From: Stomoxys calcitrans
Taxonomy: Eukaryota > Arthropoda > Insecta > Diptera > Muscidae
Length of the DNA stretch: 64,000 nt
Reading direction: 5' to 3'
NCBI RefSeq assembly: GCF_963082655.1
Contig: NC_081556.1
Span: forward strand, 158,210,328-158,274,327
Below are positions 23,401 through 31,384 of this stretch, piece by piece. Under the pieces are notes generated by a model. That model saw only the letters and a program-made list of their open reading frames with translations, was not told where the DNA came from and made no database searches. Made by a program: the position numbers and the translations under genes. Numbering within the stretch: the first letter of the stretch is position 1; the number at the start of each line of letters is the position of its first letter.

Positions 23401-24359
23401 ATACGGACTGTTTGACCATGAGAAGGAATATGACTGGAATGAAAAGTTCTATTGATTACAGAAAATATAGATAGCAATGTTACCTCATATTAATATTTGT
23501 CCAAATTTATAAATCAAAAGTTTTGTTGGATATTTTGTGCGTATTTTCGACCGCTTTTAAAATTTGTAATAGCGAGTTATTGGGTTTTGTCATATTTCTA
23601 CAGATATCAGTCAGTGATGAATGCAATGCATATGAACAAAAGACTTAAGACACATGCTCAGCAAGAATGGCTACTAAACCCTGCATGCGTCTTAAGTCTA
23701 TTATTCAATTGTATATAACTGTGCTGCTGCCCTTTTCTATTTCTCCAGTCTATATCTACCTTTTCTTAAATCTTTTTTTGGCTGAGCCTAAGTGAAACTT
23801 TTCCTTAACTTGCGTAGTCAATGAGAAACTGAATTTTGTAACTCAGTCACTTTTTAGGAATAACCCATATATTTCCCTTAATAAGTTTATTGCCCTGAAA
23901 AAGCATCTTCCCATGGGAAGCCAATTAAATTTTTTTACCTTTGTAAAGTTTGTTATCTTCTTATTGGGGGATTTTCTTCTACTTACACTGTGCTAAGCTG
24001 GGATTATCTACAAATACTGGATTTGTGTTTGCCGTTGTTATCAACGTCGTTAGAATCAATGTGGCGATAGTGATCAGGTTCATTAGACTACTGAGTCTGC
24101 TTCTGCTGGTCGATGACGTTTTCGCTGAAGGATGCGGAGCACTGTTGAGCTTTTGATACTGATGACGATGTGTGTGATAGTTGGCTTGGTTTTTGATTTG
24201 TGTGAAATGCTTCCTCAGTTTTGTGCAGAACATTGATGCAGTTGTGGCAGAAGATGTTGCTTCTTTGGCTTGGTGGGTATTGTTTCCGGTGTTTGAGTTC
24301 ACATAATCACAATATATGGGGGGCGAACTATTCGCATTTGTTATTTTGTCGGGTCCCAT
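5180..24359 (-). CDS. Type II transmembrane serine protease with mucin-like stem, Stubble/filzig-like (7 coding exons, 3' end missing)
   Basis: The coding exons are 24359-23987, 10168-10011, 9845-8480, 8430-7858, 7784-7607, 5676-5524 and 5451-5180. All junctions are AG/GT and the phases match, giving 1024 residues. Layout: polar N-terminus 1-91; hydrophobic anchor about 92-110; clip-like knot with Cys 136, 147, 153, 164, 173, 174; Thr/Ser/Pro-rich stem about 178-823; Cys825, which should pair with Cys949; activation site PEPR-IVGG at 834/835; His879 in TAAHC; Asp929 in YDLALL; Asp1021 in the S1 pocket, hence cleavage after Arg/Lys. The catalytic Ser exon (GDSGGP, about 55 residues) was not found and is probably left of base 1. 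By family such proteases act at the cell surface on extracellular matrix during epithelial morphogenesis. The protease domain looks nearly identical to a Drosophila protein I recall as the CG8170 type; I cannot verify that name, so I give no symbol. Confidence 0.95.
5524..5676 (-). CDS. Protease coding exon 6: catalytic Asp
   Basis: The acceptor ctttccag|T is at 5677-5678 and the donor TTGAG|GTTAGT at 5524/5523. The exon encodes residues 883-933 (LRLGEYDL, then the acidic run [12 protein letters not shown], then FEYDLALL) with catalytic Asp929. The intron to exon 5 is about 1.9 kb and holds a SINE fragment and a LINE fragment. Confidence 0.97.
6243..6367 (-). mobile_element. SINE fragment in protease intron
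   Basis: Reverse-strand 3' half of the tRNA-derived SINE: CCACTAAGGAAC-like, CAAACTTCTCACATATCAATGA, then GACACCTCTTTAGG. Truncated and mutated. Confidence 0.6.
6467..7030 (+). pseudogene. Non-LTR retrotransposon reverse transcriptase fragment
   Basis: Broken plus-strand translation covers the RT palm and thumb: YEPFSTIRG, then [20 protein letters not shown] (YVDD at the catalytic site where LINEs usually have F/YADD), [14 protein letters not shown], and the C-terminal [16 protein letters not shown] end. It has several frameshifts. The 5' part, including endonuclease, is absent. The same LINE class appears at 59.6-61.5 kb on the other strand. It lies antisense inside a protease intron. Confidence 0.8.
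7040..7330. repeat. Dispersed repeat (family C) in protease intron
   Basis: Starts GAGAGGTAGACCCAGTGATA, continues ATCGACTTAAAATCACTTTC and a TGTCCGTCT-rich stretch. The same start occurs at 11440-11525. Non-coding; no termini recognised. Confidence 0.5.
7607..7784 (-). CDS. Protease coding exon 5: activation site and catalytic His
   Basis: The acceptor gttttcag|TG is at 7785-7786 and the donor GATAA|GTAAGT at 7607/7606. The exon encodes residues 824-882: Cys825 (interchain disulfide to the catalytic domain), the zymogen cleavage site PEPR|IVGG, and TAAHC with catalytic His879. The sequence is almost that of the Drosophila homologue, in strong contrast to the low-complexity stem. Confidence 0.97.
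7858..8430 (-). CDS. Protease coding exon 4: second Thr-rich stem exon
   Basis: The acceptor tatttttag|GT is at 8431-8432 and the donor CAAG|GTATTT at 7858/7857. The donor is followed by a T-rich intron start. The exon encodes residues 633-823. It starts with a less repetitive segment ([12 protein letters not shown], then [16 protein letters not shown]), continues with about 90 residues of TTT/TTTT repeats, and ends with an acidic Ser/Thr segment ([19 protein letters not shown]) before VDYRQ. It continues the mucin-like stem up to the activation peptide. Confidence 0.9.
8480..9845 (-). CDS. Protease coding exon 3: large Thr/Ser/Pro-rich stem
   Basis: The acceptor ccttgcag|GAT is at 9846-9847 and the donor GAAG|GTAAGT at 8480/8479. 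The exon encodes 455 residues (178-632) dominated by Thr, Pro, Ser and Lys. It has runs of up to eight Thr and many TTT, PTT and KPT motifs, with few hydrophobics and no cysteine. This is a mucin-like, probably heavily O-glycosylated stalk holding the protease away from the membrane. The opposite strand shows long Val/Gly-rich open frames (for example 8539-8883 and 9118-9594). They are artefacts of the reversed Thr codons (ACN reads as NGT). Confidence 0.9.
10011..10168 (-). CDS. Protease coding exon 2: clip-like disulfide knot
   Basis: The acceptor attgcag|TT is at 10169-10170 and the donor ATTAAG|GTAAGC at 10011/10010. The exon encodes residues 125-177 with six cysteines spaced C-x10-C-x5-C-x10-C-x8-CC, the pattern of the small disulfide-knotted (clip-like) domain found N-terminal to arthropod serine proteases such as Stubble. 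It ends in phase 0 and joins the stem exon. Such domains usually bind partners or regulators and have no catalytic role. Confidence 0.9.
10169..10882. other. Lower-repeat island just upstream of the clip-domain exon
   Basis: No strong repeats. It contains GGTCGATCGGTCGGTCGGAC near 10640-10660 and a good-context ATG (10539) on the minus strand downstream of the candidate promoter. It may be a regulatory or alternative 5' exon region of the protease gene. Confidence 0.35.
10883..10914 (-). promoter_or_regulatory. Candidate TATA/Inr core promoter inside the giant protease intron
   Basis: On the minus strand TATAAATA (10914-10907) is followed 31 bases later by TCATTA, with the A at 10883. This fits an insect TATA box at -31 and a near-consensus initiator (TCAKTY). 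The ATG at 10539 has a good context (CACACCATGG). It opens a 42-codon frame ([20 protein letters not shown]...) that stops just past a donor-like CTATG|GTAAAC at 10415/10414. Splicing from there to 10168 would be out of frame with the clip domain. It could be an alternative 5' exon or a separate small transcript. Confidence 0.35.
11035..11068. repeat. (TATG)n/(TG)n microsatellite
   Basis: TATGTATG followed by about ten TG units. Simple repeat. Confidence 0.9.
11534..11755 (-). mobile_element. SINE, minus strand, first of a three-SINE cluster
   Basis: Reads 3' to 5' on plus: GCAAATTTTGCCCATGAACA, CAAACTTCTCACATATCAATG, GTGCGACACCTCTTTGGAGA, CCAGCATTAGGAGGGGAAAA. The tRNA-like head is missing. 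Its 5' side abuts the next copy. Confidence 0.8.
11756..12006 (-). mobile_element. SINE, minus strand, second of the cluster (diverged)
   Basis: Contains AAAATTGCCCATGAACATTA, a local duplication of GAGTTGGTACGACG, then the head on the minus strand (GATTCGAGACCAGGCGTTC and TAAGGTGGCC). More diverged than its neighbour. Confidence 0.7.
12007..12262 (+). mobile_element. SINE-like copy, plus strand, third of the cluster (variant head)
   Basis: The head is CCGTGGTTCATAGGTTAGCA with variant B box GGGATCAAATCCC. The body has CACCGTTCGGATTCGGC and ATCATTGAGCTTAAATTTG. It lies head to head with the previous minus-strand copy. Confidence 0.65.
12626..13685 (-). repeat. 153-bp-periodic repeat, family B, in the giant intron
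   Basis: Starts GGTTCGGGCATGCCGAAC and TACCCACCACCATGG, continues with repeated modules (CGGTCTATATGGCAGCTATA, ATTTCAGCGAAATCGG, TTATGGGCTTAAGA), and ends with GGGTCGGAAATAAATATTTC and GGTGGTGGGTA. The ends are inverted (TACCCACCACC / GGTGGTGGGTA). Non-coding. Confidence 0.7.
13690..14479. other. Mixed region; possible tRNA-like SINE remnant, otherwise nothing recognised
   Basis: Near 13800-13860 the minus strand has a B-box-like GGTTCAATTCCTGG and an A-box-like segment, suggesting an old tRNA-derived repeat. The remainder has only short open frames with no family signature. Confidence 0.35.
14480..15300. other. Lower-repeat island with NRF-1/Ewg-type palindrome
   Basis: Richer in G+C than its surroundings. 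It has CAGCCAGCCAGCCAGCC (about 14799-14815), CAACAACA and AGCAGC tracts, and TGCGCATGCGCA at 15020-15031. An ATG-initiated minus-strand frame of 178 codons (15051-14515) with hydrophobic stretches is open, but resembles no family I know and overlaps simple repeats. I treat the island as probable regulatory or untranslated sequence. Confidence 0.4.
15020..15031. promoter_or_regulatory. NRF-1/Erect-wing-type palindrome 1
   Basis: Exact TGCGCATGCGCA, matching the NRF-1/Ewg consensus YGCGCAYGCGCR. Two more exact copies occur at 32871 and 57535. Confidence 0.5.
15301..15950. other. No gene recognised
   Basis: Contains a (CAA)n tract near 15385-15402 and otherwise AT-rich sequence without coding or RNA signatures. 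Confidence 0.4.
16058..16727. mobile_element. hAT-like MITE with TATCGATA clusters, carrying a mariner MITE
   Basis: Inverted ends AGAACTGGCAAA (16058) and TTTGCC-AGTTCT (to 16727) flanked by near-identical AGCACCTAG and AGCCCCTAG, consistent with an 8-bp hAT-type duplication inside family A. Both subterminal regions hold several ATCGATA/TATCGAT words. No transposase. A mariner-type MITE sits at 16165-16399. Confidence 0.65.
16165..16399 (+). mobile_element. Mariner-type MITE, 235 bp, copy 1
   Basis: Perfect-looking ends TTGGGTTGCCCAAAAAGTAA and TTACTTTTTGGGCAACCCAA, flanked by TA on both sides (16163-16164 and 16400-16401). The interior is non-coding and shared, in inverse orientation, with 22450-22684. 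Confidence 0.92.
17105..17215. mobile_element. Short abundant-type insertion (GTTGTTGTTGTAGCAG ... CTGCCATGG)
   Basis: Begins TTGTTGTTGTTGTAGCAGTA and ends GTACAATCGGCTGCCATGG. It interrupts the family-A terminal module with CACGCTTTT before and CGTGCTTTT after, suggesting a target duplication. It resembles a short interspersed element I recall from other flies; the class is uncertain. Confidence 0.45.
17640..18250. other. Fragments of dispersed repeats; no gene
   Basis: Starts after TTAGGTTAGGTTGAA (17580) with GATATTAATCCGTCCCATG, which looks like a dispersed fly repeat. The rest has no recognisable content. Confidence 0.35.
18251..18478 (+). repeat. 114-bp tandem duplication
   Basis: CATTTAAGG...ATGAAATTTGGAAC...GAGACCCTTAGATACCC at 18251 recurs from 18365 with about 80 percent similarity. 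Confidence 0.7.
18870..20760. other. Lower-repeat island, no gene recognised
   Basis: Includes GTGTGTGTGTGC and CTGCTGCTGCTGCCG near 20164-20180, and several 60-95 codon open frames on both strands (for example 19514-19801) without family features. It may hold intronic regulatory sequence of the protease gene. Confidence 0.3.
21597..21679 (+). repeat. 23-bp tandem repeat, about three units
   Basis: GGATCATTAATTAATGATAAACC, then GGAACATTAATTAATGATAAACC, then a longer degenerate unit. Each unit contains the palindrome ATTAATTAAT. Confidence 0.85.
22140..23110. repeat. Dispersed repeat (family D) around the second MITE
   Basis: Shares CACATTATTGCAATAATACT/ATATTA, GAGAGCTATA and CTGAATCGATTT words with 52290-52640. 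Old and non-coding. Confidence 0.4.
22450..22684 (-). mobile_element. Mariner-type MITE, 235 bp, copy 2 (inverted)
   Basis: Ends TTGGGTTGCCCAAAAAGTAA and TTACTTTTTGGGCAACCAA (one C lost) with TA at 22448-22449 and 22685-22686. Same length as copy 1, and the interior is its reverse complement. Confidence 0.92.
23111..23986. other. Intronic sequence, no gene recognised
   Basis: AT-rich with short open frames. ACAAAAGACTTAAGACACATG at 23636 recurs at 46295, so part is repetitive. Confidence 0.35.
23987..24359 (-). CDS. Protease coding exon 1: N-terminus and membrane anchor
   Basis: The exon starts exactly at ATG (24359-24357), directly after an acceptor (tttgtttgcag), so an untranslated exon must lie further right. 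It encodes 124 residues plus one base. Residues 1-91 are polar, rich in Asn, Thr, Ser and His with scattered Lys/Arg. A basic stretch (RSRLSS) then leads into a hydrophobic segment at about 92-110 ([18 protein letters not shown]), followed by a short extracellular start [14 protein letters not shown]. The donor is CAGT|GTAAGT. The leftover T joins TT at the start of the exon at 10168, giving Phe125. The assignment rests on phase match, strand, and the fit of an N-terminal anchor to this protease class. An in-frame Met93 could instead start a signal-peptide form. Confidence 0.82.
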
Positions 24360-25339
24360 CTGCAAACAAAAAATCACCGAAAATGAGAAAAAAGATGGAA
24401 ACAAAAATATGTTAGTCATATGCAAATATGGATGGTATTTCCTATAAACAAAACAATGCATGAGCGATGGTTTATGTAACTGTGAGTCATTTCAAATGGA
24501 GTCAAATTGTTCATGGACCAAAGTGAGTGGAGACAATGTTTTTTTGGAAGTTTATCGAGAAATTTACACGATGAATAAGCCCAAAATCTGCATTCTACTA
24601 TGACACACACCGCACAAAGAAACCTTTCTTGTGACATAAATAAGTTTGTGAAACCGAATGTCATGGTAAAATCTGTGACTGTTTTTTGATTCGTCCATTT
24701 CGCAACACTGTGCATAGGTATGTCAAAAAGAAAACACCACAGCTGTCATATGCGTTGCTGTCTCTGCTGTTTGTTTAGATTTATTCTAACGCCTTTCATA
24801 TTAACATTATCATTTTAACTTATTTTGCTCGTCTCATTCGCTGAGTCTGCAAACTGGATTTCTTGACAAAAGTAGAACAAAAGCCTGGCGTATGCCAATA
24901 CAGCAGCAACCAAGCAACCACTGCCATATGGAGGTGCGATGTGTCTTTTTGTTTAGTTGGAACATTTTTTTTTTATTCTTCGTCACTAACACTGTCGCTG
25001 TCATTGCCACCGGCATTGGCATTGTCGTCTCCAGTTGTTTTTTTTTCTCTTCATCTGCTTTCTGTTTAAGATAAGAATTATGTCTTATTTTTACGCGATG
25101 AGTATTGCGTAACAGGTCATTGACTCAAACATCTCATATGACAATCACTGTCTTTTGATACAAGACGAGTGACGAGTGAAGTACTTATAAATGTAAGAAC
25201 AAGTTTCAGAATGTATTTTTACAATATATGTTGCGAACCTTTTTGAGTCTATATAATAACACTTTTTACTATAAAAAACCAAATTTGTAAAATGTTGTCA
25301 ATCAATGTGGAAACTACTAATGAAACATTAGATAAAATA
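24360..25339. other. Upstream intron of the protease gene; no exon identified
   Basis: Immediately right of the start codon is the acceptor of the intron that joins an unknown 5' untranslated exon. The rest shows no convincing exon. Confidence 0.4.
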
Positions 25340-26815
25340 ACAAGTAAAAAGGCGTCAAGTTCGGCCGGGCCAAACTTTGTATACCCACCACCTCGGGTAC
25401 ATATGTAAACCACGTTTTGTCAAAATCCGGTGAAAAATTCATACCCTATGCCCCATAGCAGCTATATCGAATATATTTGGACCAAATACTTATAAGTACA
25501 AGTCATTGTTCAATTGTGTATAATAAAATATTGGTCTTTTAAGTAGCTATATCTAAAAATAAACCGATCTGAATCATATACGACACGGATGTCGAAGAGC
25601 CTAACATAAGTCACAGTGTCAAATTTCAGTGAAATCGGATTATAAATTCGCCTTTTATGGGGCCAAGACTATAACTCGAGATAACGGTCTATACGGCAGC
25701 TATATCCAAATCTGGACCAATTTGGGCCAAGTCTCAGAAAAATGTCGAAGAGCCTAACACAACTCACTGTCCCAAATTTCAGCGAAATCTGACTATAAAT
25801 GCGCCTTTTATGGCCACAAACCTTAAATCGAGTGATCGGTCTATATGGCTGCTGTATCCAAATATACACCGATCTGTGCCATATTGCAGAGGTATGTCGA
25901 AGGGCCTAATACAACTCACTGTCCCAATTTTCGGCGACATCGGACAATAAATGTGCCTTTTATTGGCGCAAAACCTTAAATCGAGAGATTAGTCTATATG
26001 GCAGCTATATCCAAATCTACACCGATTTGTGCCATGTTGCAGAAGTATAACGAGCGGCTTAACTTAACACACTGTCCCAAATTTTGGCGATATCGGACCA
26101 TAAATGCGCCTTTTTTGGGACCAAGACCTTAAATCCAGAGATCGGTCTATATGGCAAACTTCTAAATTTTGCCCATGAACATTCGACTAAGGAACAGGGG
26201 CAAACCTCTCACATATCAATGAGTGCAGTCCGATTCAAGTTTAAGTTCAATGATAAGGGGCCTCTTTTTTATAGCCAGTGCGACACCTTTTTGGAGAGAA
26301 GTTTTACATGGCATAGTGCCACACAAAAATTTTTTTTGGGGGTCTCGCCGGGATTCGAACCCAGGCGTTCAGCGTCATAGGCGGACATGCTAACCTCTGC
26401 GCTACGGTGGCCTCCGATCTATATGGCAGCTTTTTCCAAATCTGGACCGATTGCAAAAGTATGTCGACGGGCCTAACACTACTCACTTTCCCAAATTTCA
26501 GCAAAATCGGATAATAAATGTGGCTTTTATGGGCCTAAACCCTAGATCGGCGGATCGGTCTATATGGGGGCTATATCAAGATATATTCCGATATAGCCCA
26601 TCTTCAAACTTAACCTGCTTATGGACAAAAAAAGAATCCGTGCAAAATTTCAGCTCAATATCTTGATTTTTAAAGACTGGCCAGATCGTCTTAGATTTTT
26701 ACGCTGATCAAGAATATATCTACTTTATAGGGTCGGAAATGGATATTTCGATGTGTTGCAAACGGAACGACAAAATGAATATACCCCCATCCTTCGGTGG
26801 TGGGTATAAAAAGTT
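25340..26815 (-). repeat. 153-bp-periodic repeat, family B, long copy
   Basis: Starts GTTCGGCCGGGCCAAAC / TACCCACCACCTCGGG and ends GGGTCGGAAATGGATATTTC / TTCGGTGGTGGGTATAAAAA. Successive CGGTCT-type anchors fall at 25685, 25837, 25990 and 26143 (spacings 152, 153, 153). A minus-strand SINE interrupts it at 26164-26415. Confidence 0.8.
26164..26415 (-). mobile_element. tRNA-derived SINE inserted in family B
   Basis: Plus-strand reading runs from AAATTTTGCCCATGAACATT to GGGATTCGAACCCAGGCG (B box) and GCGCTACGGTGGCCTCC. A near-complete head and tail, with an internal deletion around the TATA-like region. Confidence 0.88.
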
Positions 26816-27711
26816 CTCATAAAAAAATAAGAAGTTACCAAACTTTTGTTTACCATAGATTTTCGGCAAACGTTATGTTCACTTAAATTAGGAGGTTTGG
26901 TTTATATGACATCGATACCGAACGCTAAGACTTTGAGAGACCTATTTGACATGGCCTTTGGTTGTGCTAATGTACCTCTCAAATAAGTTTTTCGCAAGTT
27001 TCACCTAAGTTGTATCAAAAAGTGAATCTATGTTGTAGGTGGGCAGCATGCGCATCCGCACTTTAATTCATATATCCGCAGGCATAGCAAACACCAATAG
27101 AAGCATCAGGACAGTGTAAACAACTTCGTGTGGCTTTATTCGGCTATTTCATTAAGTCGATGTTTGATGATACTCACACAAATAGAATTTGTTCTTTTCA
27201 ACAGTTTTAGTGTGCCCATCACTGATCTATGTGAACCATATTACTAATTAAAAATGTGGTCAAAATCGAATGAAAAGCAGTTATTATGTGTATGTGTACG
27301 AGAGCTATAAAGAAAATACCTTTTCTGTGCCTTCTAGGAATAACATTTGGAACTCGGTCTATATTGCGGTTACAGTAAAAAGTAGTAAAAAGTATCTAAC
27401 CTTAAACAGACGTTAAACGGGCTAATTCAATTAGCCATTCCAAATTCTAACCGTAGGTTAAAAGTGCTCTCCTGAATTAAAATCGAGAGATCAGTTTATG
27501 TACGCTAATGAGGGTACTATGCCAATACCGACTGGTATTATTTTATACACGTTATTTGTAAATTATGGTATTAAAAACCATTTGGTATCAATTTATTGCC
27601 AGTCTATGGAATCTTTTAAGAATTGATGGCGTCACATTTGTGTTTTTGGCATCACGTCGAAAGTGTTGTTTAGCTTTGTACTTGAAATATTAAAATAAAG
27701 TTTTTTGTTAG

Positions 27712-27838
27712 GCAAAGAAAAAAAAAACAAACCTGAAAAATGAAAAACCCGGCAGAGCCCGGCCAGGATTCGGATTTCCAATTGCATCTCCGATCATTGA
27801 GCTCGTCTCGAATGAGAAATAAACAAAAATTATTAAAA
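27712..27838. mobile_element. Deleted foldback element with tRNA-like remnant
   Basis: GGCAGAGCCCGGCCAGGATTCG is joined directly to the foldback arm GCATCTCCGATCATTGAGCT CGTCTCG. Both parts match the full element at 52831-53460, so this is an internally deleted derivative. Confidence 0.6.
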
Positions 27839-27871
27839 TAATGTTTTAATACGATTTGTGTGCATTAAAAC

Positions 27872-28370
27872 GTGTTTAAACACTCGAAAGCGTTAGAAAT
27901 GGAAATACTACAAAACTCTAAGGATGTTATTAATTATCAAAAACATGATAAAGTCTTTTGGGTGGTAAACTGTACTATGTTTGTTTATTTATATGGCAGT
28001 GAAATATTTGCATATCGTAGCTTTCAGAAACTTAACGTTGCATTTAACAGTATTTCAAGATATGTCTTTAACAAGAAAGACAAGAGAATATATCTACATA
28101 CTCAGAACAGATCTTCAATATGAGTTTAAAGGAATATTCTAAATTAAAATGCCTAGTATTGCTGCATAAAGTTATTTAGTCTAAAGAACCACAATACCTT
28201 TATCCTTACGAGGGAATACACTTTTACAAATTCGATACAAATGCTTTAGATCTGAGAAACAGTTGTTTGTCCATTCAATTCGTCTTTGGAACGAACTGCC
28301 GAATAACATTCAAATAATAAACAACGCAATTCAATCAATCAAAAATGTAGCTCATTTGTACAACATTTTT
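27872..28370 (+). pseudogene. Non-LTR retrotransposon 3' fragment (jockey/CR1-like RT C-terminus)
   Basis: The conceptual protein shows YLYGSEIF, KLNVAFNSISRYVFNKKD, then LKEYSKLKCLVLLHK, SKEPQYLY and LWNELPNNI-type motifs across frameshifts. These are the conserved end of one insect LINE ORF2 group. The upstream RT segment of what looks like the same group is at 49605-50375. Confidence 0.7.
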
Positions 28371-29018
28371 TAATAGAAGTATCTAACTTGTATTAGTTTC
28401 TAAGTTGTAGAACATAAGTTTCAATATCATTGATAAGGAACTTCTAAAATAACTTTGCATTGTTTAAAGCCTTACATAATTAGCACAGTCATTTGTAAGA
28501 ACTTGTATTTCTTGTTGTGCTAATTTACATCTTTTTTTTAAAATAAAAATCAATTTTATCGATTTATTAAATACAATAAATAATAAACCATTTAGATTAA
28601 ATAGCATTTATGGGAATCAATGGATATGGAATCAACTGGAGAATTGTAGGGGGTCAGAGTGTAATATTATTTTTTTTTATTATTTAATGGTAGTTATTAA
28701 CAAATATTATCAAATTAAAATAAAATTTAAATTGTTTGGTATTTGAACAATAAAGGTTTGACACTTAAACCAATAACGGTGTGGTACTAAAACTATATCA
28801 ATTTGGTATTCTACCCATTCCAGTTCGCTAATAAGGATGTTACCAAACGTTTTATTCATTCCACGCAGTATTGCTTTGTTACCATACGGTGTTGCTTTAC
28901 TATCAATACCGTATGGTAGAGAAATAAGTACGTTTGGTGTCAATTTTTCTCTGGGTTTAGGAGTTGTATCAAAATACAGTCTACAGTCTACCTTCAAACC
29001 TATCGTGATTATAACATC
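28371..29018. repeat. GGTATT-rich AT sequence, possible old repeat
   Basis: Recurring TTTGGTATT, GTGGTACTAAA and CATACGGTGTTG words. Similar words (GACTGGTATTATT, CATTTGGTATCAATT) occur at 27520-27600 on the other side of the LINE fragment. No ends defined. Confidence 0.35.
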
Positions 29019-29272
29019 CTGGCGAGAACATTAAACAATTTTTTTGAAGTGGTGGTTATCCCTTCATATTGCTGGCGACATTTGTGAGGTATTTTGCTAC
29101 GTAAAAACTTTGCTCCAAAGAGGTGTCGCTCTGCAGTACTCCATTCGGAATCGGCTACAAAAAGGTGGCCCCTTATTAACAAGGTTAGACTTGAATCGGA
29201 CAGCTCTCTGTGATATATAAAATGTTTACCCTTGTTCCTTAATGAAATGTTCATGGGCAAATGTCTATTTGC
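29019..29272 (+). mobile_element. tRNA-derived SINE lacking its 5' head
   Basis: Begins CATCCTGGCGAGAACATTA (just past the B box) and continues through CCAAAGAGGTGTCGCTCTGC to GTTCATGGGCAAATG. Confidence 0.75.
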
Positions 29273-30026
29273 ACTGATTATAATGGCCTGGCATGTAAAT
29301 TTGACTTAAACAGGTAGATAGTCAGTATGAACATTTGGTTGTGTAGCAAAAAAAAAAAAGAAAATTGAGTATGTAGCAGTTACTTTTTGAGTTGCGGCTC
29401 ATTTATACTCAGAAAACTCTAATGATACTTTCGATTTGTCAATTTATTGGGAACATGATTTTAGCTATAAAAAAATGTGTTCAAATATTGAATCAAAAGA
29501 GCAGATTATTACGAAGCCAGCCGCTACAGTCATATGAATAAAGAAGTATACTATCATTAAGTGGAATGTTTATAGAATTTCACAATGGGCATGGATGCTG
29601 AAGTCAGAAGTATTCTAGGAAAATTTCATATAATACGAATCAAAGTATTCTCTGGAGATACTCAGGAACACGGGGTGTTATGAAGCCATAACAGGTTTTG
29701 TGACTAATAGGACTTTACTTGGAATGTTGGAATAGGCAGCTGAACGACACATTCCAAATTTCAGCAAAATTGAATGAGACTTTCACGCTTCAGGCGTTTA
29801 TGAAGTCCAATGGAAGAACAATTCATATAAGAGCTTTAGGTTTGACATCTATCGTGACTTTCGCAATATTCAAAGTAAGGTCAGATTCGATCCATAACCT
29901 GATATAGCTCGCATATAAACCTCTATCTCGATTCGATGCCTTGAGTTATTAAAGGAGACAATTTTTTAAATAAATAAAAAAATACATGGGATTTATCACG
30001 GATTTATCACTCTTGACATCTCATTA
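29273..30026. other. No gene recognised
   Basis: AT-rich; a short family-A fragment (TAACCTGATATAGCTCGCAT) near 29895. Confidence 0.4.
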
Positions 30027-30970
30027 TCATGGGGGTATACTAATTTCCTCATTCTGTTTGTAACTCCTCGAATTATGCGTCTGAGACCCCATAAAGTATA
30101 TATCTGGCCGTCTGTCTGTCCGTGATATATAAACCGATCTGGGGTCTTGAATTCTTGAGCGTCTAGAGGAAGCAATTACTATCCGATTTGGCTGAGATTT
30201 TGCATGAGGTGTTTTGTTATGACTTTCAACGACTGTGCTAAGAATAGTTCTAATCGGTCCATAACCTGATATAGCTGCCATATAAACCGATCTGGGGTCT
30301 TGACTTCTTGTGCCTCTACCTGGTGCAATTCCTATTCGATTTGGCTGAAATATTGCATGACGTGTTTTGTTATGATTTCCTACAACTGTATTAAGAATGG
30401 TCCAAATCGATCCATATTCTGATATAGCTGCCATATAAACCAATCTGGGGTTTTGACTTCTTGAGCCACTAGAGGGCGCAATTAGTATCCTATTTAGCTG
30501 AAATTTTGCATGAGGTGTTTTATTATATCTTTCAACAATTGTGCTAAGAATAGGTTAAATCGGACCCAAACCTGATATAGCTGCCATATAAACCGATATG
30601 GGATCTTGACTTCTTGAGCCTCTATAGGGCGCAAGTATTATCCGATTTGGCTGAAATTTTGTACAATGGCTTCTCTCATGACCTTTAACATACGTGTCGA
30701 ATATGGCATGAATCGGTTCATAGCCTAAAGCTCACCTATAAACCGATCTCCCTATTTTACTTCTTCAATGCGCAATTCTTCTTAGAATTGGCTGAAATTT
30801 TACAATTATGGTCCGAAATGAACCATAAGTTGATATTGTTCCAATAACTACAATTCTTTTCTTTTATCCTCTGTTTGCCTAAAAAGAGATACCGTGGCAA
30901 GAGCTAGACAAATACAATCCATGGTGGAGGGTATATAAGATTCGGCCCGCCCGAATTTAGCACGCTTTTA
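30027..30970 (+). repeat. 153-bp-periodic repeat, family A
   Basis: The start module has TTCTGTTTGTAACTCCTCG and GACCCCATAAAGTATATAT. Anchor CCGATCTGGGG falls at 30134, 30287, 30440 and 30593, exactly 153 apart. The end module is CCATGGTGGAGGGTATATAA followed by CCCGCCCGAATTTAGCACGC. The minus strand is open for 138 codons because 153 is a multiple of three. I do not regard that as a gene. Confidence 0.85.
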
Positions 30971-30976
30971 ATTGTT

Positions 30977-31375
30977 TATTTTGTTTTTTTTTTTTTTTTT
31001 ATTTTATATTATTTTATTTTATATTATTTTATTTTATTTTATTTTATTTTGTTTTATTTTATTTTTATTTATTTTATTTTATTTTATTTTATTTTATTTT
31101 ATTTTATTTTATTTTATTTTATTTTATTTTATTTTATTTTATTTTATTTTATTTTGTTTTATTTTATTTTATTTTATTTCATTTTTTTTTATTTTATTTT
31201 ATTTTATTTTATTTTATTTTATTTTATATTATTTTATTTTATTTTATTTTATTTTATTTTATTTTATTTTATTTTATTTTATTTTATTTTATTTTATTTT
31301 ATTTTATTTTATTTCATTTTATTTTATTTTAATTTATTTTATTTTAAGTTATTTTATTTTATTTAATTTTTATGC
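30977..31375 (+). repeat. (TTTTA)n pentanucleotide array, about 390 bp
   Basis: Almost uninterrupted ATTTT units with scattered G, C or length variants, directly after a family-A end. Open frames here (FILFY repeats) are artefacts. Confidence 0.97.
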
Positions 31376-31384
31376 CCTTCTATT

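Noticed and set aside
26340..26415. Genuine tRNA genes at B-box matches (also near 594, 2195, 39600, 56050, 53030)
   Set aside because: Each lies at the same position of a longer shared repeat and lacks a convincing cloverleaf, so these are SINE heads.
30027..30443. 138-codon minus-strand frame with 51-residue repeats
   Set aside because: A consequence of the 153-bp period being divisible by three. Other copies have stops, and there is no start context or conservation of frame.
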